This document shows positions 15,491-24,056 of a DNA stretch of 52,116 nucleotides, one piece after another. The notes beneath the pieces were generated by a model. The model did not search any database and had not been told where the DNA came from. It saw only the letters and a program-made list of their open reading frames with translations. Both the position numbers and the translations under genes were made by a program. Source of the stretch: a bacterium 1XD42-76 (GTDB taxonomy: Bacteria; Bacillota; Clostridia; Lachnospirales; Lachnospiraceae); NCBI GenBank assembly GCA_009917545.1, contig QZDW01000025.1:1-52116 (forward strand), given 5' to 3'. Each line of letters starts with the position of its first letter. Within the stretch, counting starts at the first letter, position 1.

Positions 15491-16519
15491 ATGTCATTTA
15501 TTTACAAGAGTCTCCTCCCAACACCGGAGGAAATCAGGGCAGAGCTCCCCTTGCCTGAGGAGTTTGCGCGGAGGAAGGCAGAGAAAGATAAAGAGATCGC
15601 AGACGTTTTTACGGGAAAGAGCAGCAGGTTTGTAGTAATCATCGGGCCGTGTTCCGCAGACCGTGAAGATGCTGTCTGTGAATATATGGGGCGTCTTGCC
15701 AGAATCAATGAAAAGGTAAAGGACAAGCTTATTATCATTCCACGCGTGTATACAAATAAGCCGCGTACCACTGGGAATGGTTATAAAGGGATGCTGCACC
15801 AGCCGGATCCGGAGAAAAAGCCCAATATGTATGAAGGGCTGGTAGCCATCCGCAAGCTTCATATGCGCGTGATCGAGGAATATGGGTTTACAACAGCGGA
15901 TGAGATGCTGTATCCGGAAAACCTGAGCTATCTGTCAGACGTGCTTTCGTATATTGCCATTGGAGCGCGCTCTGTGGAAAATCAGCAGCACCGTCTGGCC
16001 TGCAGCGGGGTCGATGTCCCGGTCGGCATGAAGAACCCAACAAGCGGAGATCTGAGCGTTATGCTGAATGCCGTTTATGCATCCCAGCAGGGCCATGATT
16101 TCATTTACCGTACATGGGAGGTACAGACCAAGGGAAATCCTCTGACCCATACGATTCTGCGCGGGGCTGTCAGTAAGCATGGACAGTGCCTGCCCAATTA
16201 TCACTACGAGGATTTGGAGCTTTTATACCGCCTCTATGCAGAACGCGACCTTAAGAATCCGGCCTGTATCGTAGACGCCAATCATTCAAATTCCAATAAG
16301 CGGTGCGAGGAACAGGTGAGAATCGTCAAGGAGGTGCTCCACAGCCGCAGACATTCAAAGGATATCCATGATTTCATAAAAGGCGTGATGGTGGAGAGCT
16401 ATCTGGAATCGGGAAGCCAGAAGATCGGCGAGCATATCTATGGAAAGTCAATCACCGACCCGTGCCTTGGCTGGGAGGAGTCCGAGCAGCTGATTTACGA
16501 TATTGCAGACACGGTTTAG
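15491..16519 (+). CDS. aroF: 3-deoxy-7-phosphoheptulonate (DAHP) synthase, type I alpha
   Basis: This 342-residue enzyme condenses phosphoenolpyruvate and erythrose 4-phosphate, the first step of the shikimate pathway. Motifs include FVVIIGPCSADRE (metal/PEP site), PRVYTNKPRTTGNGYKG, GARSVENQQHRLACSG, VGMKNPTSGD and IVDANHSNSNKR. Length and motif order match the AroF/G/H subgroup; an exact paralogue letter cannot be assigned. ATG 15491 has GGAGGG 4 nt upstream. The gene appears monocistronic. No trp/tyr T-box or attenuator was recognised in the leader. Confidence 0.93.
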   Translation: MSFIYKSLLPTPEEIRAELPLPEEFARRKAEKDKEIADVFTGKSSRFVVIIGPCSADREDAVCEYMGRLARINEKVKDKLIIIPRVYTNKPRTTGNGYKGMLHQPDPEKKPNMYEGLVAIRKLHMRVIEEYGFTTADEMLYPENLSYLSDVLSYIAIGARSVENQQHRLACSGVDVPVGMKNPTSGDLSVMLNAVYASQQGHDFIYRTWEVQTKGNPLTHTILRGAVSKHGQCLPNYHYEDLELLYRLYAERDLKNPACIVDANHSNSNKRCEEQVRIVKEVLHSRRHSKDIHDFIKGVMVESYLESGSQKIGEHIYGKSITDPCLGWEESEQLIYDIADTV

Positions 16520-16624
16520 CGGAAGCTCTTTTGGGAGGAACCGGTGCGGACAGATCGGCGCCGGTACGATATGTGATAATCGCGATGAGCGCGCACGGAT
16601 CATCATGCCGGCCGAAAAATCCAC

Positions 16625-16653
16625 TTGACAAAGCTGGCCCGGGCTGATATGAT
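16625..16653 (+). promoter_or_regulatory. Strong promoter of the ABC-F leader transcript
   Basis: A perfect TTGACA, 17-bp spacer and TATGAT. The start point would be ~16660, giving a leader of ~440 nt before the ABC-F start codon, long enough for ribosome-mediated attenuation. Confidence 0.8.
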
Positions 16654-16737
16654 GAGGAACAGGCAGTCATGAAACAGCTCTTTTTGCATAGGGCAGTTGA
16701 GAGAGAATGACAACAAAATGAAAAATGGAGGGAAAAG

Positions 16738-16761
16738 ATGTTTCAGACATTTTCTTGCTAA
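16738..16761 (+). CDS. Putative 7-residue leader peptide upstream of the ABC-F gene
   Basis: ATG 16738 is preceded at 5 nt by a near-perfect GGAGGG ribosome site and encodes MFQTFSC before TAA. It sits ~80 nt after the promoter start point and ~160 nt before an intrinsic terminator that precedes the resistance-type gene. This matches the layout of antibiotic-sensing leader peptides known for erm, vmlR-like and lsa/cplR-like genes. A second, poorly initiated short frame (16869-16910, 13 codons) abuts the terminator and may also take part. Function is inferred from layout only. Confidence 0.55.
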   Translation: MFQTFSC

Positions 16762-16919
16762 TTGAAAACGGGCTATCATAGGAATCAGCGAAGAGGCGGA
16801 AACCTCGGTCTTTTGATTGCCCGGCTCGCAGGAAAATGTGAATCTTTTGCCAGGAATACTGTATTATTATGCAGGGGCGGTATTATCTGCCCTGTGCCAT
16901 ACCAGAATAGTGCAGAAAC

Positions 16920-16954
16920 GCCGCGGGGATGATAACATTCCTGCGGCCTTTTTT
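16920..16954 (+). terminator. Intrinsic terminator/attenuator in the ABC-F leader
   Basis: GCCGCGGGGA (16920-16929) pairs with TTCCTGCGGC (16938-16947), a 10-bp stem with two G-U pairs, followed by C and T6. It lies 145 nt before the ABC-F start codon and after the promoter at 16625-16653, so it should stop most transcripts unless antitermination occurs. Confidence 0.8.
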
Positions 16955-17098
16955 GTTGCAATGGCCACAACCGCGCTTTTGGTGCGATGCAAAGTCCGGT
17001 GGGCCGGATTCTTTGTGGTGACGATTCCAATGCGTCCTGGTATACTGGCTGTATTGCGGCGGTCAGAAGATCAGACGGCACAGACGAGGAGGTATGTT

Positions 17099-18730
17099 AT
17101 GACTATGATAAGTATTTCGGATCTGACCTTTGCATATGAGGGCAGTAGTGATAACGTTTTTGAACATGTATCCTTTCATATGGATACGGAATGGCGGCTG
17201 GGATTTACCGGGCGTAATGGCCGCGGAAAGACGACGTTTCTGCGGCTTTTGCTGGAATCCGGGAAAGCGCCGGGGAAACGGGCGCTCGAGTACACCGGAG
17301 CAATTTCTTCGCCAGTGGAATTTGAATATTTTCCATACCGGACAGAGAGGCCGGAACAATTTACTTCGGAGCTTGCGGAAGAAATCCTGCCAGGCTGTAC
17401 GGAGCCGGGCGCGATCTGGAGGCTTTTCCGGGAACTGTCGCTTCTGGAAGTAAAAGAGGAGGTGCTCTACCGGCCGTTTGCGACCTTAAGCCACGGGGAA
17501 CGGACAAAGGTTCTGCTGGCACTCCTTTTCCTGAAAGAGAGCCGGTTTTTGCTCATTGATGAGCCGGCGAACCATCTGGACAGCCATGCGCGGGAAATTT
17601 TGGGAAATTATCTGCAAAAGAAATCCGGTTTCATTCTCGTTTCCCATGACAGACGGCTTTTAGATGCATGCATCGACCATGTGCTGGCAGTGAATAAGAC
17701 TGGTATTGAGATACAAAAGGGAAATTTTTCCTCATGGTGGGAGAATAAAAAGCGTCAGGACGAGTTTGAGATGGCCGAAAATGAGCGGCTTAAGGCGGAC
17801 ATTTCAAGGCTTAAGGAGTCTGCAAGGCAGGCCCGTGACTGGGCAGATCAGGTGGAGGCGACCAAGATCGGCCATAAGAATTTAGATGATCCCAAGGTGG
17901 AAAAGAGCATCAACAGGAGAGCGTACATCGGTGAGAAATCCCGGCGGATGCAGATGCGCAGAAAGAATCTGGAACGCCGCAGGGAGCGTGCAATTGATGA
18001 GAAATCCAGACTGTTGAAGAACCTTGAGGAGACGGAGGCATTAAAGCTGTTTCCGCTGGCCTATCGGGCAGAACGGCTGGTATGTTTCAGGGATACGGAT
18101 ATCTTTTACGGAGACAGCCAGGTCATCTCTGGCCTGAATCTGGAGATCAACAGAGGCGATAGAATCGCTTTATGCGGTAGAAACGGATGTGGGAAGAGCA
18201 GCATTTTGAAGCTTTTACTGCAGCGGCAGGAGGGAGCGGTTGTGCCGCATGAGGCGTCAGATACAGCAGGAGCCGGGACAAAAGGAGACGAAGCCGGATT
18301 GCGGCAGATGTCAGGGGGCCAGGCGGTGATGAGCTGCTGCGGGGAGCTGTATCTGGGCAGCGGCCTGATTGTGTCATATGTCCCGCAGGATGCAGGAGCA
18401 CTGGCCGGCAGCCTAAACAGCCTGGCCGAGGAGCGCGGCCTTGATCGGAAGCTTCTGAATCTTTTGCTCCGGAAGATGGGATTTTCCAGGGAACAGCTGG
18501 AAAAGGACATGGCAGCCTACAGTGAGGGGCAGAAGAAAAAAGTGCTCCTGGCTGCCAGTCTGGCGTCCAGGGCGCACCTTTATATCTGGGATGAACCCAT
18601 GAATTATATCGACGTGCTTTCCAGAATCCAGCTGGAGGAGCTGATTCTGGCTTACCAGCCGACCTTACTGTTCGTCGAGCACGACCGTGAATTCTGCGAG
18701 CGGATTGCGACAAGGCAGATCAATTTGTAG
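17099..18730 (+). CDS. ABC-F ribosomal protection protein (Lsa/CplR type)
   Basis: This 543-residue soluble protein has two ATP-binding cassettes and no membrane domain. Members of this branch bind the ribosomal E site and displace lincosamides, pleuromutilins or streptogramin A. Cassette 1 has GRNGRGKTTF (Walker A), LSHGERTK (signature) and FLLIDEPANHLD. The interdomain linker (~residues 215-320) is Lys/Arg-rich. Cassette 2 has GRNGCGKSSI, YSEGQKKK and LYIWDEPMNYID. The opening MTMISISDLTFAYEGSSDNVFEHVSFHMDTEWRLGFTG closely resembles Lsa/CplR openings. GAGGAGG lies ~7 nt before ATG 17099, and a three-codon ATG-TTA-TGA overlaps the start. The attenuator leader supports an antibiotic-responsive role. 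Resistance spectrum cannot be read from sequence. Confidence 0.88.
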   Translation: MTMISISDLTFAYEGSSDNVFEHVSFHMDTEWRLGFTGRNGRGKTTFLRLLLESGKAPGKRALEYTGAISSPVEFEYFPYRTERPEQFTSELAEEILPGCTEPGAIWRLFRELSLLEVKEEVLYRPFATLSHGERTKVLLALLFLKESRFLLIDEPANHLDSHAREILGNYLQKKSGFILVSHDRRLLDACIDHVLAVNKTGIEIQKGNFSSWWENKKRQDEFEMAENERLKADISRLKESARQARDWADQVEATKIGHKNLDDPKVEKSINRRAYIGEKSRRMQMRRKNLERRRERAIDEKSRLLKNLEETEALKLFPLAYRAERLVCFRDTDIFYGDSQVISGLNLEINRGDRIALCGRNGCGKSSILKLLLQRQEGAVVPHEASDTAGAGTKGDEAGLRQMSGGQAVMSCCGELYLGSGLIVSYVPQDAGALAGSLNSLAEERGLDRKLLNLLLRKMGFSREQLEKDMAAYSEGQKKKVLLAASLASRAHLYIWDEPMNYIDVLSRIQLEELILAYQPTLLFVEHDREFCERIATRQINL

Positions 18731-18750
18731 CGCGGGCCAGTCATATGGCA

Positions 18751-18873
18751 GGGCAACGATACTGCGGGGCATCTATGTACAGAGCAGCGATATTGCAGGG
18801 CATCTATATACAGAGCAGCGATATTGCGAGGCATCTATATACAGGGCAGCAATATTGCAGGGCATCTATATAT
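18751..18873 (+). repeat. 31-bp tandem repeat array
   Basis: Three near-identical 31-bp units (18767-18797, 18798-18828, 18829-18859; core GCATCTATATACAGAGCAGC) are flanked by partial units on each side. The array fills the gap between the convergent ABC-F and kinase genes. With 31 bp it would shift frame, so it is not coding. Confidence 0.85.
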
Positions 18874-18899
18874 AGCAGCCCTATGACAGGGCGTCCATG

Positions 18900-20306
18900 C
18901 TACAGAGTGACTGCCTTCGGCAGGGTAAAGATAAATTCCGACCCGACGCCGGCTGTGCTTACGACGTCGATATTTTCCCCGTGTGCCTGGATGATTTCCT
19001 TTACGATCGCTAACCCCAGGCCGGTGCCCTTTTTATCGCGTCCTCTCGAGGCATCGGACTTATAAAAGCGTTCCCAGATTTTCTTGATATTTTCCTTGGG
19101 AATCCCGGCCCCGGTATCCTTTACGGAGATAAAGACCTTCTCGTATTTGATGGTGGTCTGGATGTAAATGATGGAGCTGTCGCGGCTGAATTTGATTGCG
19201 TTATCAATCAGATTGTACAGTACCTGCTGAATTTTTCCCAGATCGGCGTAGACCATCTGGGAAGGATCGGTAAAAGTCAAATCGAGGACGATATCCCTGG
19301 CATTGCAGGTGCCCTCAAAGGCAGCGGCGGTATCCTTAATGACGCGGTTGATATCGAAATTTGTGCGCGAGAGGAAGCCGCGGCTGTCCAGGGAGCTTAA
19401 GGTCAGCATGCTCTGGGTGAGCTTATTGAGCCGTTCTGTCTCTGAGATAAGGATGTTCAGATATTTGTCCTGAAGCTCGGGCGGGATAGTACCGTCCAGC
19501 ATGGCCTCGAGATAGCCCTTTATGGAGGTCAGCGGGGAACGGAAGTCGTGGGAAACATTGGCGATAAACGCCTTCTGGTATTCCTCCAGCTTATTCAACT
19601 CACTCGACATATAATTCAGCGTGTTCGCGAGATAGCCCATTTCATCGGTTGTCTTGACGCGGATGCTGTAATCAAGATTGCCGTCAGCGTATTCCATTGC
19701 GCCGGCGGTGATTTTTTTCAGCGGCAGATAGACCGTCTTTGTAAATACCAGCAGGATAATCAGTGAGAGTACGAAAATGACAGCCGCGGTCAGATAAAGG
19801 ATATTGAGGATTTGATCTTTCCCCCTCAGGATCTGTGCGACCGACATGTGGATTACCACATAGCCGTAGGTGTTAAAATTGCCGGTAATGGGGGCAATGA
19901 CAGAGAGCATGTCTTCATTAAACATGTCGAAAAAACGCCCGGTCATGTAGGAGCGGTTGCCGGAAGCCGTGGGGTCAAAATGCTCAATTACAGAACCGAC
20001 ATACGAGGAGGGAGCCGTTTCCGCCACAACGACGCCCTTCTGATCCAGTACCCAGGCTTTCGCGCCCAGATAGGAGGCGACGGCTTCCAGCTGCGGATTG
20101 GCCGTCGCGAGGCTGATATTTTTGCCCTGATAAATGTTACTGTAGGTGGAGGCCAGCAGATTGGCTTCATCGTACAGCGCGTCTGCCCGTTCATTAAGCA
20201 GATAGCGGTAGGTGATATGTGAAGAAAAGGTGGCTATGGTGACAAATCCCAAAAGGCCGAACAGCAGGTAGCCGAGAATGAACTTGGTATAAAGGGAGTG
20301 TGTCAT
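18900..20306 (-). CDS. Membrane sensor histidine kinase (two-component partner of the OmpR-type regulator)
   Basis: This 468-residue inner-membrane kinase has a first membrane helix ~residues 9-30, an extracytoplasmic sensor of ~130 residues, a second helix ~165-190, HAMP ~195-245, then HisKA with phospho-acceptor His in FIANVSHDFRSPLTS (~257). The ATPase follows with NLIDNAIKFS (N box), VKDTGAGIP (G1), FYKSDASRG (F box) and GTGLGLAIVKE (G2). All catalytic boxes look intact. It overlaps the response regulator gene by 4 bp (co-translated). The sensed signal is unknown. It faces the ABC-F gene across the 31-bp repeat array. Confidence 0.93.
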   Translation of the reverse strand: MTHSLYTKFILGYLLFGLLGFVTIATFSSHITYRYLLNERADALYDEANLLASTYSNIYQGKNISLATANPQLEAVASYLGAKAWVLDQKGVVVAETAPSSYVGSVIEHFDPTASGNRSYMTGRFFDMFNEDMLSVIAPITGNFNTYGYVVIHMSVAQILRGKDQILNILYLTAAVIFVLSLIILLVFTKTVYLPLKKITAGAMEYADGNLDYSIRVKTTDEMGYLANTLNYMSSELNKLEEYQKAFIANVSHDFRSPLTSIKGYLEAMLDGTIPPELQDKYLNILISETERLNKLTQSMLTLSSLDSRGFLSRTNFDINRVIKDTAAAFEGTCNARDIVLDLTFTDPSQMVYADLGKIQQVLYNLIDNAIKFSRDSSIIYIQTTIKYEKVFISVKDTGAGIPKENIKKIWERFYKSDASRGRDKKGTGLGLAIVKEIIQAHGENIDVVSTAGVGSEFIFTLPKAVTL

Positions 20307-21013
20307 CGTTTTACCTCAAACTTATAGCCGATTCCCCAGACTGTAGATAGCGCCCAGTTCTCGTCGTCACGGATCTTTTCACGCAGGCGCTTGATATGGA
20401 CGTCAACCGTCCTGGTATCACCGACGTATTCATAGCCCCATATGTGGTCCAACAGCTGTTCTCTCGTAAAGACCTGATTGGGCGAGGCGGCCAGGAAATA
20501 CAAGAGCTCCAGCTCTTTGGGGGGCATGTCGATCGAGTGCCCGCGGTAGAGGACGGAGTAATTCGTCAGGTTGACAACAAGGTTCGGATATTCGACGAAT
20601 TTACCCTGCGGCTTCCCCTGTGACGATGTGACCGCCGGGCCTGCCTGATAACGCCGCAGTACGGCTTTGACCCGTGCGACGAGCTCCTTGGAATCAAAGG
20701 GCTTTATCATGTAATCGTCCGCGCCCAGCTCGAGGCCTAATACCTTGTCGAAAATCTCTCCTTTGGCGGAGAGCATGATGATAGGAATCTGTGAGGCGGT
20801 ACGGATTTCCCGGCACACCTGATAGCCGTCCATACCGGGCAGCATCAGATCAAGCAGAATCAGGTTGGGCTTAAAAGCAGAAAATACCTTCAGGGCGGAT
20901 TCTCCGTCGCCAACGATTTTCGTTTCATAGCATTCTTTTATCAGATACAGAGAGATCAGCTCTGCGATGTTAGCGTCATCGTCTACGATCAGGATTCTCT
21001 GCTTGTCGATCAT
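20303..21013 (-). CDS. OmpR/PhoB-type response regulator
   Basis: This 236-residue regulator has a receiver domain with the acidic pair (ILIVDDDAN), phospho-acceptor Asp in LILLDLMLPGMDG (~56), Thr/Ser in IPIIMLSAKG and Lys in MIKPFDSKEL. A winged-helix DNA-binding domain follows (LLYFLAASPNQVFTREQLLDHIWGYEYVGDTRTVDVHIKRLREKI). ATG 21013 is preceded by AAGGAGGAAC. It forms an operon with the kinase. The 214 bp of tandem 107-bp repeats lie directly upstream, between it and mutS2, so either the repeats contain its promoter or it is co-transcribed with mutS2. Confidence 0.95.
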   Translation of the reverse strand: MIDKQRILIVDDDANIAELISLYLIKECYETKIVGDGESALKVFSAFKPNLILLDLMLPGMDGYQVCREIRTASQIPIIMLSAKGEIFDKVLGLELGADDYMIKPFDSKELVARVKAVLRRYQAGPAVTSSQGKPQGKFVEYPNLVVNLTNYSVLYRGHSIDMPPKELELLYFLAASPNQVFTREQLLDHIWGYEYVGDTRTVDVHIKRLREKIRDDENWALSTVWGIGYKFEVKR

Positions 21014-21030
21014 GAAAGTTCCTCCTTCTT

Positions 21031-21137
21031 ACTGTGAAAGTCCCGCCGCCGTTAGGCGGCATAAATTCAGGGATGCCCAATGCGCCGGAACAACTTTCAT
21101 TCATGGTGGCACGCTCACCTGTAGGCGCATGAAGGTT
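21031..21137 (+). repeat. 107-bp dispersed repeat, tandem copy 1
   Basis: It starts ACTGTGAAAGTCCCGCCGCC and ends GGCGCATGAAGGTT. It contains a tight hairpin (CCGCC..GGCGG) in its first third and a second imperfect hairpin (AACTTTCAT...ATGAAGGTT) at its end. It is directly followed by a second copy and matches an inverted copy at 38356-38459. Confidence 0.88.
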
Positions 21138-21244
21138 ACTGTGAAAGTCCATCGCCGACAGGCGATCTGGGTTCAGGGATGCCAAATGCGCCTTAACTAC
21201 TTTTACTCATGGCGGCGCGCTCACCTGTGGGGCGCATGAAGGTT
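21138..21244 (+). repeat. 107-bp dispersed repeat, tandem copy 2
   Basis: It has the same 107-bp length and ends as copy 1. In the first hairpin both arms differ together (ATCGCC/GGCGAT for CCGCC/GGCGG), so the stem is kept while the sequence has changed. Compensatory change suggests selection on structure. Confidence 0.85.
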
Positions 21245-21307
21245 TCCTCTAAGTGACCAGCGCTGCGGCGCAGGGCATCCACAGGCCGTATCTGGCAGGG
21301 TGCGATA

Positions 21308-23701
21308 TTATTTGAAAGTCACAATAGTCACTCCGGTATCGCCCTCGCCAAAGCTTCCGAGACGGAATTCCGCCACGTATTTTAACCGCTTCAGGTGTTT
21401 GTGGACGCCTGCCTTCAGAGCGCCCGTACCGCGCCCGTGTACAACGCGTACCTGGGGCAGGTGGGCCAGATAGGCGTCATCGAGGTACTTATCGAGTATG
21501 GGAATGGCTTCGTCAACCGTCATGCCGATCAGATTTACTTCCGGCGAGATGGAGAGCGACTTACTCATCTTGATCTTGCCGCCTCCGGTACGCGTACGGT
21601 TTTTCGATTCCGTTTCCAGGCCCGGTCCGGAGACAGACGTTTCATCTAAGAGCTCCAGATCCCTGATATTGACAAGAGAACGCAGAATGCCCATCTGCAC
21701 GTAAAGATCGCCTTTGGCGTTGGGCAGGCTGCTTACGGTGCCTTTGAGGTTCATTGTCAGTACCCGTACACCGTCTCCAATGCGGATTTTTTTCGGAGAA
21801 ATTGTTTTTTGTGGGCCTTTCTCGTTTTTGAGGCTCAGGGCTTTATCAACCTTACCGAGCTTTTCGCGCAGCCCCGCCCGTTCAGCTTCCAGCTCTTTCC
21901 CCACTCCGGAGCTCCGGGCAAGCTTATTGATATTGCGGATCGTCTGGTCTGCAGTGTCCTTTGCCTCCCGGAGAATGCGCTGCGCTTCCTCGTTGGCGTT
22001 GCGGATGAGCCGTTCCCTGCGCTCATCCAGGCGCTCCTCTTTCTGCTCCAGATTCTTTTTCAGGCGTGCAATCTCTTCTTTATAACTGGCGATCTCCTCG
22101 CGCTCTTTTTCGATCGTGACGCGGCTCGACTCGAGGTTGGCGAGCAGATCTTCGAACGCCTCATCATTGGCTTCCAGACGGCTTTTGGCGTCGTCAATAA
22201 TGTAGTCGGGGAGCCCGAGCTTTTTGGAAATCGCAAAGGCGTTGCTTTTGCCGGGGATGCCGATTAACAGCCGGTAGGTGGGGCGCAGCGTCTGTACGTC
22301 AAATTCACAGCAGGCGTTTTCGACGCCTGGGGTCGAGAGGGCGAATACCTTGAGTTCACTGTAATGCGTGGTCGCCATCGTGCGGCAGCCCATATTGTGT
22401 AAAAAGGACAGAACAGCGATGGCAAGAGCCGCCCCCTCGGTGGGATCCGTGCCGGCCCCCAGCTCATCGAACAGACACAGGGACTGACTGTCAGCTTCAT
22501 TTAAAATGCTGACAATGTTCGTCATATGTGCGGAAAAGGTACTCAGGCTCTGCTCGATGCTCTGTTCATCGCCAATATCGGCGAATACATCATGGAATAC
22601 CGAGAGCTCCGAGCCCTCGAAGGCAGGGATATGCAGGCCGGCCTGCCCCATAAGCGTGAAAAGGCCCACGGTTTTCAGGGAAACCGTTTTGCCGCCGGTG
22701 TTGGGACCGGTGACGATCAGAAGGTCAAATTCCTTTCCCAGATAAATATTGATGGGGACAGCTGTTTTGGCATCCAGGAGCGGATGACGTCCATCTTTGA
22801 TATGGATATAGCCGCAGCGGTTGAATTTTGGCATACTACAATTATAATGCCTGGAAAGGGCGGCTTTGGCGAAAATGAAATCCAGTCTGGAAAGTACATG
22901 GAAATCGGTGAGGAGTGCTTCTGTGTACGGCGTCAGCGAGGCACTTAGGGCCGCCAGTACCATCTCGATTTCCTTCTGCTCGCGGATCTCAAGTTCCCGC
23001 AGCTCGTTATTCAGCTTCACAACAGCCATCGGCTCGATGAACAGCGTGGAGCCGGTCGAGGACTGGTCGTGGACCATGCCCTGGAACTGGCTCTTATATT
23101 CGGACTTGACCGGAAGGCAGTAACGGCCGTCGCGCATGGTAATTACCGCATCCTGCAGCATCGTACGGCTGGAATTGAGAATGGCGTTGAGCTGAGTATG
23201 GACGCGGTCGGCCGTAACTTTCATCTGACGGCGGACATGGCGCAGCCCCGGGCTGGCGTCGTCGGCGACCTCCTCCTCAGAGAGAATACAGCGGGTAATT
23301 TCAGCATTTACGTTGGTGAGCGGCTCCAGCAGGCGGAAGCTTTCATCCAGAGAGTCGTCAGGAAGTTCCGATTCGGGACGACGGCCGTAGCTTTTGGCGC
23401 GCCCGGCACAGGTCAGGAGGGCGCTTACAGCTAAAAGCTCATGGATGCTCAGTGAGCTGCCGATCTCCAGTCTTTTGAGAGAATCACGGATATCTGTGAT
23501 TCCGGAAAGGGAGAGGCGTCCCTTTTGACGTACACGCGTGGCGGCATCAAAGGTCTCGGTCTGGTTCTGGACGATCTCGTCATAGTCGTCCGATGGCAGC
23601 AGACTGCGGCAGAGCTCCCGGCCCGGTGCGGAGGCGGCAAAATCAGTCAGCTTATCTATAATCTTGGAAAATTCCAGGGTTTTTAGTGCTTTTTCGTTCA
23701 T
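21308..23701 (-). CDS. mutS2: MutS2 family DNA/ribosome-associated ATPase
   Basis: This 797-residue MutS2 has a core/clamp region without the mismatch-recognition domain, the ABC-type ATPase with Walker A TGPNTGGKTVSLKT (~residue 330), Walker B LCLFDELGAGTDPTEGAALA, a long coiled coil (~520-640) and a C-terminal Smr nuclease domain ending in VNLIGMTVDEAIPILDKYL, LPQVRVVHGRGTGALK and GDTGVTIVTFK. Homologues suppress recombination or split stalled, collided ribosomes. ATG 23701 (MNEKALKTLEF) was chosen over an upstream in-frame start because AAAGGA lies just 5' and homologues begin here. A sigma-70-type promoter precedes it. Confidence 0.95.
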   Translation of the reverse strand: MNEKALKTLEFSKIIDKLTDFAASAPGRELCRSLLPSDDYDEIVQNQTETFDAATRVRQKGRLSLSGITDIRDSLKRLEIGSSLSIHELLAVSALLTCAGRAKSYGRRPESELPDDSLDESFRLLEPLTNVNAEITRCILSEEEVADDASPGLRHVRRQMKVTADRVHTQLNAILNSSRTMLQDAVITMRDGRYCLPVKSEYKSQFQGMVHDQSSTGSTLFIEPMAVVKLNNELRELEIREQKEIEMVLAALSASLTPYTEALLTDFHVLSRLDFIFAKAALSRHYNCSMPKFNRCGYIHIKDGRHPLLDAKTAVPINIYLGKEFDLLIVTGPNTGGKTVSLKTVGLFTLMGQAGLHIPAFEGSELSVFHDVFADIGDEQSIEQSLSTFSAHMTNIVSILNEADSQSLCLFDELGAGTDPTEGAALAIAVLSFLHNMGCRTMATTHYSELKVFALSTPGVENACCEFDVQTLRPTYRLLIGIPGKSNAFAISKKLGLPDYIIDDAKSRLEANDEAFEDLLANLESSRVTIEKEREEIASYKEEIARLKKNLEQKEERLDERRERLIRNANEEAQRILREAKDTADQTIRNINKLARSSGVGKELEAERAGLREKLGKVDKALSLKNEKGPQKTISPKKIRIGDGVRVLTMNLKGTVSSLPNAKGDLYVQMGILRSLVNIRDLELLDETSVSGPGLETESKNRTRTGGGKIKMSKSLSISPEVNLIGMTVDEAIPILDKYLDDAYLAHLPQVRVVHGRGTGALKAGVHKHLKRLKYVAEFRLGSFGEGDTGVTIVTFK

Positions 23702-23730
23702 ATAACTGGATCCTTTCTTGGTGTATTGCC

Positions 23731-23760
23731 AGTATATCACAGGTTATGGTTTGCTGGCAA
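23731..23760 (-). promoter_or_regulatory. Likely mutS2 promoter
   Basis: The minus strand has TTGCCA, an 18-bp spacer and TATACT, 30 bp before the mutS2 start codon. Confidence 0.55.
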
Positions 23761-23907
23761 GCCGGCAAACTGCGCAAGCTTGTTATTTTACAGGAAATGA
23801 TGTTGCTGCTGTGGAGGTCCGCCGGACTTCCATTGGAACGGTGGTGCGCTTACCTGTGGCGTATGAAGGTTCCCTAAAAAGTACCGGGGATTGCAGACAT
23901 ATTTTTG

Positions 23908-23936
23908 TTGCATAATCCGCATAAAAAAACTATAAT
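23908..23936 (+). promoter_or_regulatory. Promoter of the HtrA-like gene
   Basis: TTGCAT, a 17-bp spacer and a perfect TATAAT, about 120 bp before the start codon. The leader contains a small CGTCT/AGACG hairpin. Upstream (about 23840-23875) is a degenerate half of the 107-bp repeat. Confidence 0.75.
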
Positions 23937-24056
23937 GGAAAGAGATGTTAAAAGGATATTGTTTTTTGCACACATGGGGAATAGATACCGTCTTGTACAG
24001 ACGAGACTGCGCAAGGGTTAAATCCCCGGGAAACAAAATGAGGGGATACGGAAGTT

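Noticed and set aside
16669-16710. First short frame (MKQLFLHRAVERE) in the ABC-F leader as the sensing peptide
   Set aside because: It starts only ~9 nt after the predicted transcription start and lacks a ribosome site; the MFQTFSC frame is far better placed.
18751-18873. 31-bp tandem units as a CRISPR array
   Set aside because: Units are directly adjacent with no unique spacers and no cas genes are present.
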